Shown here piece after piece: positions 1-11,118 of a stretch of DNA of 64,000 bases. Position 1 is the first letter of the stretch. Each line of letters begins with the position of its first letter. The DNA is from Burkholderia mayonis (GTDB lineage: Bacteria; Pseudomonadota; Gammaproteobacteria; Burkholderiales; Burkholderiaceae), in assembly GCF_001523745.2 (NCBI RefSeq), contig NZ_CP013386.1, positions 1,302,001-1,366,000 of the forward strand, written 5' to 3'. The translations under genes and the position numbers were made by a program. Below the pieces are notes generated by a model that saw only the letters and a program-made list of their open reading frames with translations, searched no databases and was not told where the DNA came from.

Positions 1-1158
1 AAGCTGTTCAACGCCGACGTGTTGCCGCTCATCCCGGTCAAGGGCTCGGTCGGCGCGTCGGGCGATCTCGCGCCGCTCGCGCACATGTCCGCGGTGTTGC
101 TCGGCATCGGCGAAGTGTTCATCCGCGGCGAGCGCGCGAGCGCGACGGATGGCCTGCGCGTCGCGGGCCTCGCGCCGCTCACGCTCGAGGCGAAGGAAGG
201 GCTCGCGCTCCTGAACGGCACGCAGGCGTCGACCGCGCTCGCGCTCGACAACCTGTTCGCGATCGAAGACCTGTACCGCACGGCGCTCGTGTCGGGCGCG
301 CTGTCGGTCGACGCGGCGGCGGGCTCGGTGAAGCCGTTCGACGCGCGCATCCACGAGCTGCGCGGCCATCGCGGCCAGATCGACGCGGCGGGCGCGTACC
401 GCTCGCTTCTCGAAGGCTCGGCGATCAACGTGTCGCACCGCGACTGCGACAAGGTGCAGGACCCGTACAGCCTGCGCTGCCAGCCGCAGGTGATGGGCGC
501 GTGCCTCGACCAGATGCGCCACGCGGCCGGCGTGCTGCTGATCGAAGCGAACGCGGTGTCGGACAACCCGCTGATCTTCCCGGACACGAGCGAAGTGCTG
601 TCGGGCGGCAACTTCCACGCGGAGCCCGTCGCGTTCGCGGCCGACAACCTCGCGCTCGCGGCGGCCGAGATCGGCGCGCTCGCCGAGCGCCGGATCGCGC
701 TGCTGATCGACGCGACGCTGTCGGGCCTGCCGCCTTTCCTCGTCAAGGACGGCGGCGTGAACTCGGGCTTCATGATCGCGCACGTGACGGCCGCCGCGCT
801 CGCGTCGGAGAACAAGACGCTCGCGCATCCGGCCTCGGTCGATTCGCTGCCGACTTCGGCGAACCAGGAAGACCACGTGTCGATGGCGACGTTCGCCGCG
901 CGCAAGCTCGCCGACATCGCGGACAACACCGCACACATCCTCGCGATCGAGCTGCTCGCCGCCGCGCAGGGCGTCGACCTGCGCGCGCCGCACGAAACGA
1001 GCCCCGCGCTGCAAAAGGCGATGAAGGCGATCCGCACGGACGTCGCGCACTACGACCTCGACCACTACTTCGCGCCGGACATCGCGGTGATCGCGCAGCG
1101 CGTGCGCGAGCGCGCGTTCGCGAAGCTGAGCCCGCTCGCGTTCGAGTCGGAACAATAA
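1..1158 (+). CDS. hutH: histidine ammonia-lyase (histidase), 5' end outside the window
   Basis: This enzyme deaminates L-histidine to trans-urocanate and ammonia, the first step of histidine breakdown in the cytoplasm. The frame is open from base 1 and gives 385 residues, so roughly the first 120 of the usual ~505 are missing. The Ala-Ser-Gly triad that cyclises to the MIO electrophile lies at bases 55-63, inside the family motif [25 protein letters not shown] and QEDHVSM further on are also typical of histidases. A GTG at base 19 is internal and not the true start. The stop is 4 bases before hutC, so the two genes are surely cotranscribed. Any HutC operator upstream of hutH is outside the window. 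Confidence 0.97.
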   Translation, partial: KLFNADVLPLIPVKGSVGASGDLAPLAHMSAVLLGIGEVFIRGERASATDGLRVAGLAPLTLEAKEGLALLNGTQASTALALDNLFAIEDLYRTALVSGALSVDAAAGSVKPFDARIHELRGHRGQIDAAGAYRSLLEGSAINVSHRDCDKVQDPYSLRCQPQVMGACLDQMRHAAGVLLIEANAVSDNPLIFPDTSEVLSGGNFHAEPVAFAADNLALAAAEIGALAERRIALLIDATLSGLPPFLVKDGGVNSGFMIAHVTAAALASENKTLAHPASVDSLPTSANQEDHVSMATFAARKLADIADNTAHILAIELLAAAQGVDLRAPHETSPALQKAMKAIRTDVAHYDLDHYFAPDIAVIAQRVRERAFAKLSPLAFESEQ

Positions 1159-1162
1159 GACG

Positions 1163-1858
1163 ATGAGCACGCCCGCCTATCAGGAAATCAAGGACTTCAT
1201 CCTCGATCGCATTCACGCCGGCGAATGGGCGGAAGGCGATCAGGTGCCGTCCGAGAACGAGCTCGCGCGCGAATTCAAGGTCGCGCGGATGACCGTCAAC
1301 CGCGCACTGCGCGAACTGACGGCCGAGCAGGTGCTCACGCGCATCCAGGGGGCGGGCACCTTCGTCGCGCGGCCGAAGTACGAATCGACGCTCGTCGCGA
1401 TCCGCAGCATCTCCGACGAGATCGCCGCGCGCGGCCACAAGCACCACGCGCGCGTGCTCGACCTCGTCACGATGAAGGCCGACGAAGGGCTCGCCGACGA
1501 GATGCAGGTGCCGCTCAACACGAAGATCTTCCGCTCGGCGATGCTGCACTACGAGAACGACGAGCCGGTCCAGCTCGAAGAGCGCTGGGTCAATCCGGCC
1601 GTCGCCGCGGACTACGCGGACCAGGATTTCTCGACGATCACGCCGAACCAGTACCTGATGCGCGTCGCGCCGCTGCAGCGCGTCGAGTACCGGATCGAGG
1701 CGGCGATGCCCGACCGTGCGATGCGCGAGCAGCTCGAGACGGGCGAGACCGAGCCGTGCCTCGTGCTGCATCGGCGCACGTGGTCGCAAGGCGTCGTCGC
1801 GTCGGTCGTGAATCTCTGGCATCCGGGCAGCCGCTATCGCTTCACAGGTCATTTCTGA
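1163..1858 (+). CDS. hutC: histidine utilization repressor, GntR/HutC family
   Basis: A 231-residue transcription repressor. In the family, HutC represses hut genes and is released by urocanate. The N-terminal winged helix-turn-helix spans about residues 3-70 and includes the GntR signature around VPSENELAREF and TVNRALREL. The rest is a UTRA ligand-binding domain, including PVQLEERWVNP. It sits directly between hutH and hutU, so the repressor is made from the operon it controls (autoregulation). Neither the 4 bp hutH-hutC gap nor the 42 bp hutC-hutU gap shows an obvious operator, so regulation probably acts upstream of hutH. Confidence 0.95.
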   Translation: MSTPAYQEIKDFILDRIHAGEWAEGDQVPSENELAREFKVARMTVNRALRELTAEQVLTRIQGAGTFVARPKYESTLVAIRSISDEIAARGHKHHARVLDLVTMKADEGLADEMQVPLNTKIFRSAMLHYENDEPVQLEERWVNPAVAADYADQDFSTITPNQYLMRVAPLQRVEYRIEAAMPDRAMREQLETGETEPCLVLHRRTWSQGVVASVVNLWHPGSRYRFTGHF

Positions 1859-1900
1859 ACGCTTAACGAACCCTCACATTTCTTTCCGGGAGCAGTCGTC

Positions 1901-3588
1901 ATGAATCACCCGAAACATATCGATCCGCGTCTCGATCCGACCCGCGTGATCCGTGCGCCGCGCGGCAGCGAGAAGCGCTGCAAGAACTGGCTTGCCGAAG
2001 CCGCATACCGGATGATCCAGAACAACCTCGATCCGGAGGTCGCCGAGCATCCGCACGCGCTCGTCGTCTACGGCGGCATCGGCCGCGCGGCGCGCAACTG
2101 GGATTGCTTCGACCAGATTCTCGCGTCGCTGAAAGACTTGAACGACGACGAGACGCTGCTCGTGCAATCGGGCAAGCCGGTCGGCGTGTTTCGCACGCAC
2201 GAGAACGCGCCGCGCGTGCTGATCGCGAACTCGAACCTCGTGCCGCACTGGGCGACGTGGGATCATTTCAACGAGCTCGACCGCAAGGGCCTGATGATGT
2301 ACGGCCAGATGACGGCGGGCAGCTGGATCTACATCGGCAGCCAGGGGATCGTGCAGGGCACGTATGAGACGTTCTTCTCGGTTGCGAACCAGCACTTCAA
2401 CGGCGATCCGAGCGGCCGCTGGATCCTGACGGGCGGCCTCGGCGGGATGGGCGGCGCGCAGCCGCTCGCGGCGACGATGGCGGGCTTCTCGATGATCGCG
2501 GTCGAATGCGACGAATCGCGGATCGACTTTCGCCTGAAGACGCGCTACGTCGACAAGAAGGCGAAGACGCTCGACGAGGCGCTCGCGATGATCGACGATG
2601 CGAAGCGCGCGGGCAAGCCGGTGTCGATCGGGCTTCTCGGCAACGCGGCCGACGTGTTCGCCGAGATCGTCGCGCGCGGCATCACGCCGGACTGCGTGAC
2701 CGACCAGACGAGCGCGCACGATCCGATCAACGGCTACCTGCCGCAGGGCTGGACCGTCGAGCAGTGGCGCGAAGCGCAGAAGGTCGCGCCGGACAGCATC
2801 GTGAAGGCGGCGAAGCAGTCGATGGCGGTGCAGGTGCGCGCGATGCTGACGCTGCAAGAGCGCGGCGCGGCGACGCTCGATTACGGCAACAACATCCGCC
2901 AGATGGCGCTCGAGATGGGCGTCGAGAACGCGTTCGACTTCCCGGGCTTCGTGCCCGCATACATCCGGCCGCTCTTCTGCGAGGGCAAGGGGCCGTTCCG
3001 CTGGGTCGCGCTGTCGGGCGACCCCGAGGACATCTACAAGACCGACCAGAAGGTCAAGGAGCTGATCCCCGACGATCCGCACCTGCACAACTGGCTCGAC
3101 ATGGCGCGCGAGCGCATCGCGTTCCAGGGCCTGCCCGCGCGGATCTGCTGGGTCGGCGTGAAGGATCGCTATCGCCTCGGCCAGGCGTTCAACGAGATGG
3201 TGAAGAACGGCGAGCTGAAGGCGCCGATCGTGATCGGCCGCGATCACCTCGACACCGGCTCGGTCGCGAGCCCGAACCGCGAAACGGAATCGATGAAGGA
3301 CGGCTCGGACGCGGTCAGCGACTGGCCGCTCCTCAATGCGCTGCTGAACACCGCGGGCGGCGCGTCGTGGGTGTCGCTGCATCACGGCGGCGGTGTCGGC
3401 ATGGGTTTCTCGCAGCACGCGGGCGTCGTGATCGTCGCCGACGGCACCGATGCCGCGCACGAGCGCCTCGGCCGCGTGCTGTTCAACGATCCGGCCACGG
3501 GCGTGATGCGCCATGCGGATGCCGGCTACGAGCTCGCGCAGCGCACCGCGAAGGAAGCGGGCCTCAAGCTGCCGATGCTCGGACGCTG

Positions 3589-3589
<1 letters not shown>
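1901..3589 (+). CDS. hutU: urocanate hydratase (urocanase)
   Basis: This converts urocanate to 4-imidazolone-5-propionate using tightly bound NAD+ as an electrophile. The 562-residue product has the family length. It shows the glycine-rich nucleotide-binding stretch [13 protein letters not shown] near residues 176-188 and the conserved cysteine region [12 protein letters not shown]. The C-terminal [19 protein letters not shown] is a urocanase hallmark. The ATG at 1901 follows a purine-rich GGGAG about 10 bases upstream. The stop TGA overlaps the hutD start (TGATG), consistent with translational coupling. Confidence 0.98.
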
Positions 3590-5452
<1,863 letters not shown>

Positions 5453-5465
5453 CCGGAAGACAAGC

Positions 5466-6848
5466 ATGACGAAGATCGATTCGATGTTGTTTGCCGAGCA
5501 TGCCTATCTGCCCGGCGGCTGGCGGCGCGACGTGCTGCTGCGCTGGGACGCGACGGGCGCGCTCGTCGATGTCCGCGCGAACGCGGCGGCGCCTGCGGGC
5601 GTCGCGCGCGCGAACGGGCCACTGCTGCCCGGCATGCCGAACCTGCATTCGCACGCGTTCCAGCGCGCGATGGCGGGGCTCACCGAATATCGCGCGAACC
5701 TGTCCGACACGTTCTGGAGCTGGCGCGACCTGATGTACCGCTTCGCGCTGAAGATCACGCCCGACGCGCTCGCCGCGGTCGCGCGCTGGCTCTATGTCGA
5801 GATGCTGAAGAGCGGCTATACGTCGGTGTGCGAATTTCATTACGTCCATCACACGCCGGACGGCGCGCGCTATCCGCGGCGCGCGGAGCTGGCCGCGCGC
5901 GTCGTCGGCGCGGCGCAAGACGCGGGCATCGGCATCACGATGCTGCCTGTCGCGTATCAGTACAGCGGCTTCGGCGAACGCGCGCCGCGCGACGACCAGC
6001 GCCGCTTCATCAATACGCCCGACGCGCTGCTCGCGCTCGTCGACGAGTTGCGCGGCGAGCTGCCCGAGCACGGCGGGCTGCGCTACGGCATCGCGCCGCA
6101 TTCGCTGCGCGCGGTGTCGGAAAGCGGATTGCGCGAATTGCTCGACGGATTGCCGGCCGATGCGCCCGTGCACATCCACATCGCCGAGCAGACGGCGGAA
6201 GTCGACGACTGCATGCGCGCGTACGGCGCGCGGCCGGCGCAGTGGCTGCTCGACCGCTTCGACGTGAACGCGCGCTGGTGCCTCGTGCATGCGACGCATC
6301 TCGACGCGGCCGAGACGGGCGCGCTCGCGCGCAGCGGCGCGATCGCGGGCCTGTGTCCGACGACCGAGGCGAATCTCGGCGACGGAATTTTCCCGGCAGT
6401 CGACTATCTCGCGGCCGGCGGTGCGATCGGCATCGGCTCGGACAGCCATGCGGCCGTCGACTGGCGCGCCGAACTGCGCCTCTTCGAATACGGGCAGCGG
6501 CTCGTGCGGCGCGAGCGCAATGTGCTTGCCGATTCGGCGCATACTCATGTGGCGGACCGTCTGTTCGCGGCCTCGCTCGCGGGCGGCGCATGCGCGGCCG
6601 GCCGGCCGGTCGGCGCGCTCGAAGCGGGCCGGCGCGCCGACTGGATCGTGCTCGATCCTGCACATCCGTCGATCGCCGAGCACGGCAGCGATACGTGGCT
6701 GTCGGGCGCGGTGTTCGCCGAGCACGGCGACACGCCGGTGCTCGACGTGTATGTCGGCGGCGAGCAGGTCGTGAGCGCGCGCCGGCATCGCGACGAGGAA
6801 TCCGCGTACGCGGGGTATCGTGGGGCGCTCGCGCAATTGCTGCGCTGA
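5466..6848 (+). CDS. hutF: formimidoylglutamate deiminase
   Basis: This hydrolyses N-formimino-L-glutamate to N-formyl-L-glutamate and ammonia. Its presence shows the two-step HutF/HutG branch rather than direct formamide release. The 460-residue amidohydrolase has the metal motif PNLHSHAFQRAMAGL, a VHIHIAEQ histidine pair, and IGSDSHAAVDWRAEL near the C-terminus. The frame is open upstream to 5421, but the ATG at 5466 is chosen because GGAAG lies about 7 bases before it and the earlier codons overlap hutI. Confidence 0.97.
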   Translation: MTKIDSMLFAEHAYLPGGWRRDVLLRWDATGALVDVRANAAAPAGVARANGPLLPGMPNLHSHAFQRAMAGLTEYRANLSDTFWSWRDLMYRFALKITPDALAAVARWLYVEMLKSGYTSVCEFHYVHHTPDGARYPRRAELAARVVGAAQDAGIGITMLPVAYQYSGFGERAPRDDQRRFINTPDALLALVDELRGELPEHGGLRYGIAPHSLRAVSESGLRELLDGLPADAPVHIHIAEQTAEVDDCMRAYGARPAQWLLDRFDVNARWCLVHATHLDAAETGALARSGAIAGLCPTTEANLGDGIFPAVDYLAAGGAIGIGSDSHAAVDWRAELRLFEYGQRLVRRERNVLADSAHTHVADRLFAASLAGGACAAGRPVGALEAGRRADWIVLDPAHPSIAEHGSDTWLSGAVFAEHGDTPVLDVYVGGEQVVSARRHRDEESAYAGYRGALAQLLR

Positions 6849-7109
6849 GTACGCAACCGGCTTGCGCGAACGCATGACGGTACGAAGGGGCAGAAGTGCG
6901 GCCGCCGTGCAATACGGCTAGCATGCGTGCCGCATCCGACATGCGGCGCAGTGCGAGGGCAGGGTTGCCGCGCGCGCCGAGACGAAGTGCATGCAAGCCG
7001 AGCGCCTCGCGCACGCAGCGCCGCAACCGGCCGCCGCATGCGCGGCGCGCGCCGCGGATCGGCCGGCGCGCCGTGTGAGGCGCCGCATCATCAACGAGGT
7101 CGAACGATC

Positions 7110-7913
7110 ATGAACACCGCATCGCATCCGCCGGTATTCACGCTGCATCGCGGCACGCTGCCGCTGCTCGTGTCGATACCGCACGCAGGCACCCACATTC
7201 CAGAAGAAATCGCCGCGACGATGACGCCCGTCGCGCGCTACGTCGACGACTGCGACTGGCATCTCGAGCGTCTGTACGATTTCGCGAAGGCGCTTGGCGC
7301 GTCGGTGCTCGTGCCGTCGCACGCGCGCTACGTCGTCGACCTGAACCGTCCGCCCGACGACGCGAATCTCTACCCGGGCCAGGACACGACGGGCCTCGTG
7401 CCCGTCGACACGTTCGACAAGGCGCCGCTGTACGCGGACGGCGACGAGCCGACCGTCACTGAGATCGCGCGCCGTCGCGAGCGGTACTGGACGCCGTATC
7501 ACGATGCGCTCGTCGGCGAGCTGCAGCGCCTGAAGGACGAACACGGCCGCGCGCTGCTGTGGGAAGCGCATTCGATCCGCTCGCACGTGCCGCGCTTCTT
7601 CGACGGCCGGCTGCCGGACTTCAACTTCGGCACGTCGAGCGGCGCGAGCGCGGCGCCGGGGCTCGCCGACAAGCTGGCTGCGCTCGTCGACAAGCACGGC
7701 GGCTACACGTCGATCGCGAACGGACGCTTCAAGGGCGGCTACATCACGCGGCACTACGGCGCACCGGAGAACGGCGTGCAGTCGGTGCAGCTCGAGCTCG
7801 TGCAGGCGACCTACATGGAAGAGGCGCGGCCTTATTCGTATGACGAAACGAAGGCGCAGCGCATCGCGCCGCTACTCGAGGCGCTCCTGACGGCTGCGCT
7901 CGAGCATCGTTGA
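7110..7913 (+). CDS. hutG: N-formylglutamate deformylase
   Basis: This hydrolyses N-formyl-L-glutamate to glutamate and formate, ending the pathway begun by hutH. The product is 267 residues and matches the N-formylglutamate amidohydrolase family: SIPHAGTHIPEE near the N-terminus, VVDLNRPPDD, and WEAHSIRSHVPRFF in the centre. The frame stays open upstream to 6927, but those codons look like GC-rich read-through; the ATG at 7110 begins recognisable family sequence and has GAGG about 12 bases upstream. The 261 bases between hutF and hutG hold no clear gene or terminator, so hutG may be cotranscribed or have its own promoter. Confidence 0.96.
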   Translation: MNTASHPPVFTLHRGTLPLLVSIPHAGTHIPEEIAATMTPVARYVDDCDWHLERLYDFAKALGASVLVPSHARYVVDLNRPPDDANLYPGQDTTGLVPVDTFDKAPLYADGDEPTVTEIARRRERYWTPYHDALVGELQRLKDEHGRALLWEAHSIRSHVPRFFDGRLPDFNFGTSSGASAAPGLADKLAALVDKHGGYTSIANGRFKGGYITRHYGAPENGVQSVQLELVQATYMEEARPYSYDETKAQRIAPLLEALLTAALEHR

Positions 7914-8164
7914 CATCGTTGCGGCGGTAGTCCCGTTTTCGTGGCGTATTGCCCGGGATGGCGCGCTGCGTGAGAAGCCGCGCCGTCGCACGCGATTCGA
8001 GACGAATGCGATCTTCGTTCGTGATTCGCACGCTTGCCGCGCAAAGCATGCGTGCGAAGCAGCGATGTTTCGGATTCCGATCGGATAGCGCGGAAATGCC
8101 GCGCGATGCGTGCGTTCATCGACGCTTGTCGTCGAATATTTTAAGCATTGGTCCCGAAGCATAC

Positions 8165-8180
8165 TCAGGGAAAACCCTGA
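8165..8180. promoter_or_regulatory. perfect palindrome TCAGGGAAAACCCTGA, possible operator
   Basis: Six-base arms TCAGGG/CCCTGA around AAAA, in an AT-rich patch. Too short for a terminator without a T tract, and placed where a promoter is expected, so an operator is the likelier reading. The binding protein is not known to me. Confidence 0.45.
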
Positions 8181-8225
8181 ATTCGTATTTTTGAAACGGA
8201 ATTGACTGCGTTTCCAGATACGATA

Positions 8226-8240
8226 AGCTGATTGTCAGCT
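8226..8240. promoter_or_regulatory. perfect palindrome AGCTGATTGTCAGCT, possible operator
   Basis: Six-base arms AGCTGA/TCAGCT around TTG, 45 bases downstream of the previous palindrome. TTGACT lies about 24 bases upstream and could be part of a -35 element. The pair of palindromes may control the puu-like genes. Confidence 0.45.
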
Positions 8241-8412
8241 AGCCGTCACATCGATAGCGGCGGCGTTTTCCGACGTCGCCGCCACACGCGAACGAGTTGC
8301 GGCGACGTTCGCGACGATCGACCGGCTGGCCGGGCGGCGGCGCATGCGAAGTCGCATCGCCGTTTGCCGCGTTCAATACTTTAAACAGTCAGTCGAGTGT
8401 GATCGTGAGAGT

Positions 8413-8468
8413 CCAAGGCCCCTTGGTCAGACGGGATCGAAGTCGGCGTGCGAATCTTCCGCACGCCG
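8413..8468 (+). other. two adjacent hairpins in the polyamine operon leader
   Basis: CCAAGGCCCCTTGG (8413-8426) is followed by a stronger stem, CGGCGTGCG (8444-8452) with CGCACGCCG (8460-8468) and a 7-base loop. No T tract follows, so they look like leader RNA structure rather than a terminator. Function unknown. Confidence 0.35.
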
Positions 8469-8922
8469 TCGATGCTGCCGACGACGGCTGCGGCAAGTTT
8501 CTCGCCAGCCCAAGCCTGTCTATCTTCGCCACCGTGTCCCGGCGCTCCGTGCGCCGTCACAACGCGGTCGCCGCACGCGCCTACATGGCGGTTCACGACG
8601 ACGGCGTCGCCTCGCTGTTGCCCTAGCGCCTCTTTTCGTCACTCGTCGGTTCGTCGCTGCTGCGCAGCCTCGCGATGTCGCGAGGCATGCGAGGGGACGG
8701 TGCGCGCGCCCCGTCACGCGAAGTGCGGCCGTCGCGTCGCCCGCGACGCGCGCATCCGTCGTGTCGTGTCGACGTTTCATCTCGCGGTCCGCAACGTGCG
8801 TGCGTGTTCGAGCGTGCGCGCCCGTGCGCGCAACGTTGTTCCCGTTTTTTGCGACGAGCGCGATCGTGCATCGCACGTGCCGCGCACGCATTCGCCGCTC
8901 GTGTCGAATCGAAGGAAACGCG

Positions 8923-9717
8923 ATGGATGAACGCATCGACACCGCGCCGCGGCCCGTCGTCGGCATCTGCGCGGATCGCAAGACGGTCGGCCTGCATGTC
9001 GCGCACGTCGCGGGCGAGAAATATTTGACCGCGGTCGTCGACGGCGCGCTCGCGATTGCGATCGTGCTGCCCGCGCTCGGCGCGCGGCAGCGCGCGGACG
9101 AACTGCTCGCGCTCGTCGACGGCCTGCTGTTGACGGGCAGCTATTCGAACGTCGAGCCCGCGCGCTATGGCGGCCCGGCGAGCGCACCCGGCACGCTGCA
9201 CGACGCGGCGCGCGATGCGACCACGCTGCCGCTCGTGCGCGCGGCGATCGACGCCGGCGTGCCCATGCTCGCGATCTGCCGAGGGATGCAGGAACTGAAC
9301 GTCGCGTACGGCGGCACGCTGCATCAGGAAGTGCACGCGTTGAGCGGCCATGCCGATCATCGCGAGGACTTGTCCGCGTCGGTCGACGTGCAGTACGGCC
9401 CCGCGCATCCGATCCGGCTCGAGCCGGGCGGCCTGCTGCAGCGCCTCGCGCACGGCGCGGAAACCGTCCAAGTCAATTCGCTGCACGCGCAAGGCATCGA
9501 ACGGCTCGGCGACGGGCTGACCGTCGAGGCGCGCGCGCCGGACGGGCTCGTCGAAGCGATCGGCGTGCGCGACGCGCGCGCGTTCGCGCTCGGCGTGCAA
9601 TGGCATCCGGAATGGCGGTTCGACAGCAATCCGCTGTCGCAAGAAATCTTTGCGGCGTTCGGCGCGGCGTGCCGCGCCCGAATGCGCAGGGCGGCCGAGC
9701 GCGCGACACGCGCGTGA
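8923..9717 (+). CDS. puuD: gamma-glutamyl-gamma-aminobutyrate hydrolase family protein (PuuD-like)
   Basis: A class I glutamine-amidotransferase-fold hydrolase of 264 residues. PuuD enzymes cleave gamma-glutamyl-GABA to glutamate and GABA late in the glutamylated putrescine pathway. The nucleophile is Cys119 in AICRGMQELNVAYGG, and the catalytic His228 is in QWHPEW. The ATG at 8923 is preceded by AAGGAA about 6 bases upstream; the longer upstream frame is rejected as leader read-through. It is the first gene of a three-gene set with puuA-like and spuC-like genes. Substrate is inferred from family and neighbours. Confidence 0.85.
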   Translation: MDERIDTAPRPVVGICADRKTVGLHVAHVAGEKYLTAVVDGALAIAIVLPALGARQRADELLALVDGLLLTGSYSNVEPARYGGPASAPGTLHDAARDATTLPLVRAAIDAGVPMLAICRGMQELNVAYGGTLHQEVHALSGHADHREDLSASVDVQYGPAHPIRLEPGGLLQRLAHGAETVQVNSLHAQGIERLGDGLTVEARAPDGLVEAIGVRDARAFALGVQWHPEWRFDSNPLSQEIFAAFGAACRARMRRAAERATRA

Positions 9718-9749
9718 CGGCCGTCGAAGCTTATCGAAGAGAGGCTCAC

Positions 9750-11084
9750 ATGCAAGACATCGATGATTTTCTGAGGCAGCACCGGATCACCGAAGTGGAA
9801 GCGATCATCCCCGACATGGCGGGGATCGCGCGCGGCAAGATCATCCCGCGCAACAAGTTCGAAACGGGCGAATCGATGCGACTGCCGCAGGCGGTGATGG
9901 TGCAGACCGTGACCGGCGATTACCCGGAAGACGGCACGCTGACGGGCGTGACCGATCCCGACATGGTGTGCGTGCCCGACGCGTCGACGATCTGCCTGAT
10001 TCCGTGGGCGGTCGATCCGACCGCGCAAGTGATTCACGATTGCGTGCATTTCGACGGCTCTCCCGTCGAGATCTCGCCGCGTTTCGTGCTGCGCCGCGTG
10101 CTCGATCTGTATCGCGCGAAAGGGTGGAAGCCCGTCGTCGCGCCGGAGCTCGAGTTCTATCTGGTCGACATGAACAAGGACCCGGATTTGCCGCTGCGGC
10201 CGCCCGTCGGGCGTACGGGGCGCGCGGAGACGGGGCGGCAATCGTACTCGATCGAAGCCGTCAACGAGTTCGATCCGCTCTTCGAGGATATCTACGAATA
10301 CTGTGAGCTGCAGGGCCTCGACATCGACACGCTGATCCACGAAGTCGGCGCTGCGCAGATGGAAATCAACTTCCTGCACGGCGACGCGCTGTCGCTTGCC
10401 GATCAGGTGTTCCTGTTCAAGCGCACGGTGCGCGAGGCGGCGCTGCGCCACAACATGTACGCGACATTCATGGCGAAGCCGATGGAGAACGAGCCCGGCT
10501 CGGCGATGCACATCCATCAGAGCATCGTCGACATCGAGACGGGCCGCAATCTCTTCATCGACGCGAGCGGCGACGTGACGCCGATGTTCCGCGGCTATCT
10601 CGCCGGGCTGCAGAAGTACACGCCCGCGCTGATGCCGATCTTCGCGCCGTACATCAATTCGTATCGCCGGCTGTCCCGCTTCATGGCCGCGCCGATCAAC
10701 GTACAGTGGGGCTACGACAACCGCACGGTCGGCTTCCGGATTCCGCATTCGGCGGCGGCCGCGCGGCGGATCGAGAACCGGATTCCGGGCGTCGACTGCA
10801 ATCCGTATCTCGCGATCGCGGGCACGCTCGCGGCCGGCTACCTCGGCGTCACGCAGGCGCTCGAACCGACCCAGCCGCTCGCGAGCGACGGCTACAGCCT
10901 GCCGTATCAATTGCCGCGCAATCTCGAGGAAGGGCTCACGCTGATGAGTGCATGCACGCCGCTCGCCGAGATGCTCGGCGAAAAGTTCGTGAAGGCCTAT
11001 CTTGCGCTGAAGGAAACGGAGTACGAAGCATTTTTCCGCGTGATCAGCTCGTGGGAGCGCAGGCATTTGCTGCTGCACGTTTGA
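9750..11084 (+). CDS. puuA: glutamine synthetase family protein, likely gamma-glutamylpolyamine synthetase (PuuA-like)
   Basis: A glutamine-synthetase-fold ligase of 444 residues. PuuA-type enzymes attach glutamate to putrescine or related amines using ATP. Family marks include EAIIPDMAGIARGKIIPR near the N-terminus, VAPELEFYLVD (metal-binding glutamates), GSAMHIHQSI and FRIPHSAAAARRIENR. It is clearly distinct from the true glnA at 34.1 kb: it is shorter and lacks the NLYDLPPEE adenylylation loop. The start is 32 bases after puuD with GAAGAGAGG before it. The exact amine substrate cannot be read from sequence. Confidence 0.87.
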   Translation: MQDIDDFLRQHRITEVEAIIPDMAGIARGKIIPRNKFETGESMRLPQAVMVQTVTGDYPEDGTLTGVTDPDMVCVPDASTICLIPWAVDPTAQVIHDCVHFDGSPVEISPRFVLRRVLDLYRAKGWKPVVAPELEFYLVDMNKDPDLPLRPPVGRTGRAETGRQSYSIEAVNEFDPLFEDIYEYCELQGLDIDTLIHEVGAAQMEINFLHGDALSLADQVFLFKRTVREAALRHNMYATFMAKPMENEPGSAMHIHQSIVDIETGRNLFIDASGDVTPMFRGYLAGLQKYTPALMPIFAPYINSYRRLSRFMAAPINVQWGYDNRTVGFRIPHSAAAARRIENRIPGVDCNPYLAIAGTLAAGYLGVTQALEPTQPLASDGYSLPYQLPRNLEEGLTLMSACTPLAEMLGEKFVKAYLALKETEYEAFFRVISSWERRHLLLHV

Positions 11085-11118
11085 GCGAGCGCTCGCGCGC
11101 CGCATTCAGGAGATCAAA

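Larger units (their letters stand above)
7914..8922 (+). other. 1 kb non-coding leader upstream of the polyamine operon
   Basis: No convincing gene on either strand; the open frames here are short, arginine-rich and overlap each other. The first ~200 bases follow hutG. From about 8160 the sequence becomes locally AT-rich and holds two perfect short palindromes (8165-8180 and 8226-8240), then two hairpins (8413-8426 and 8444-8468). This arrangement suggests a promoter and operator region near 8.16-8.25 kb followed by a leader of up to 650 bases before the first polyamine gene. That reading is inference. Confidence 0.6.

Noticed and set aside
7914..8922. Small genes in the polyamine leader
   Set aside because: Several overlapping frames on both strands, none with a ribosome site, plausible composition or recognisable family.
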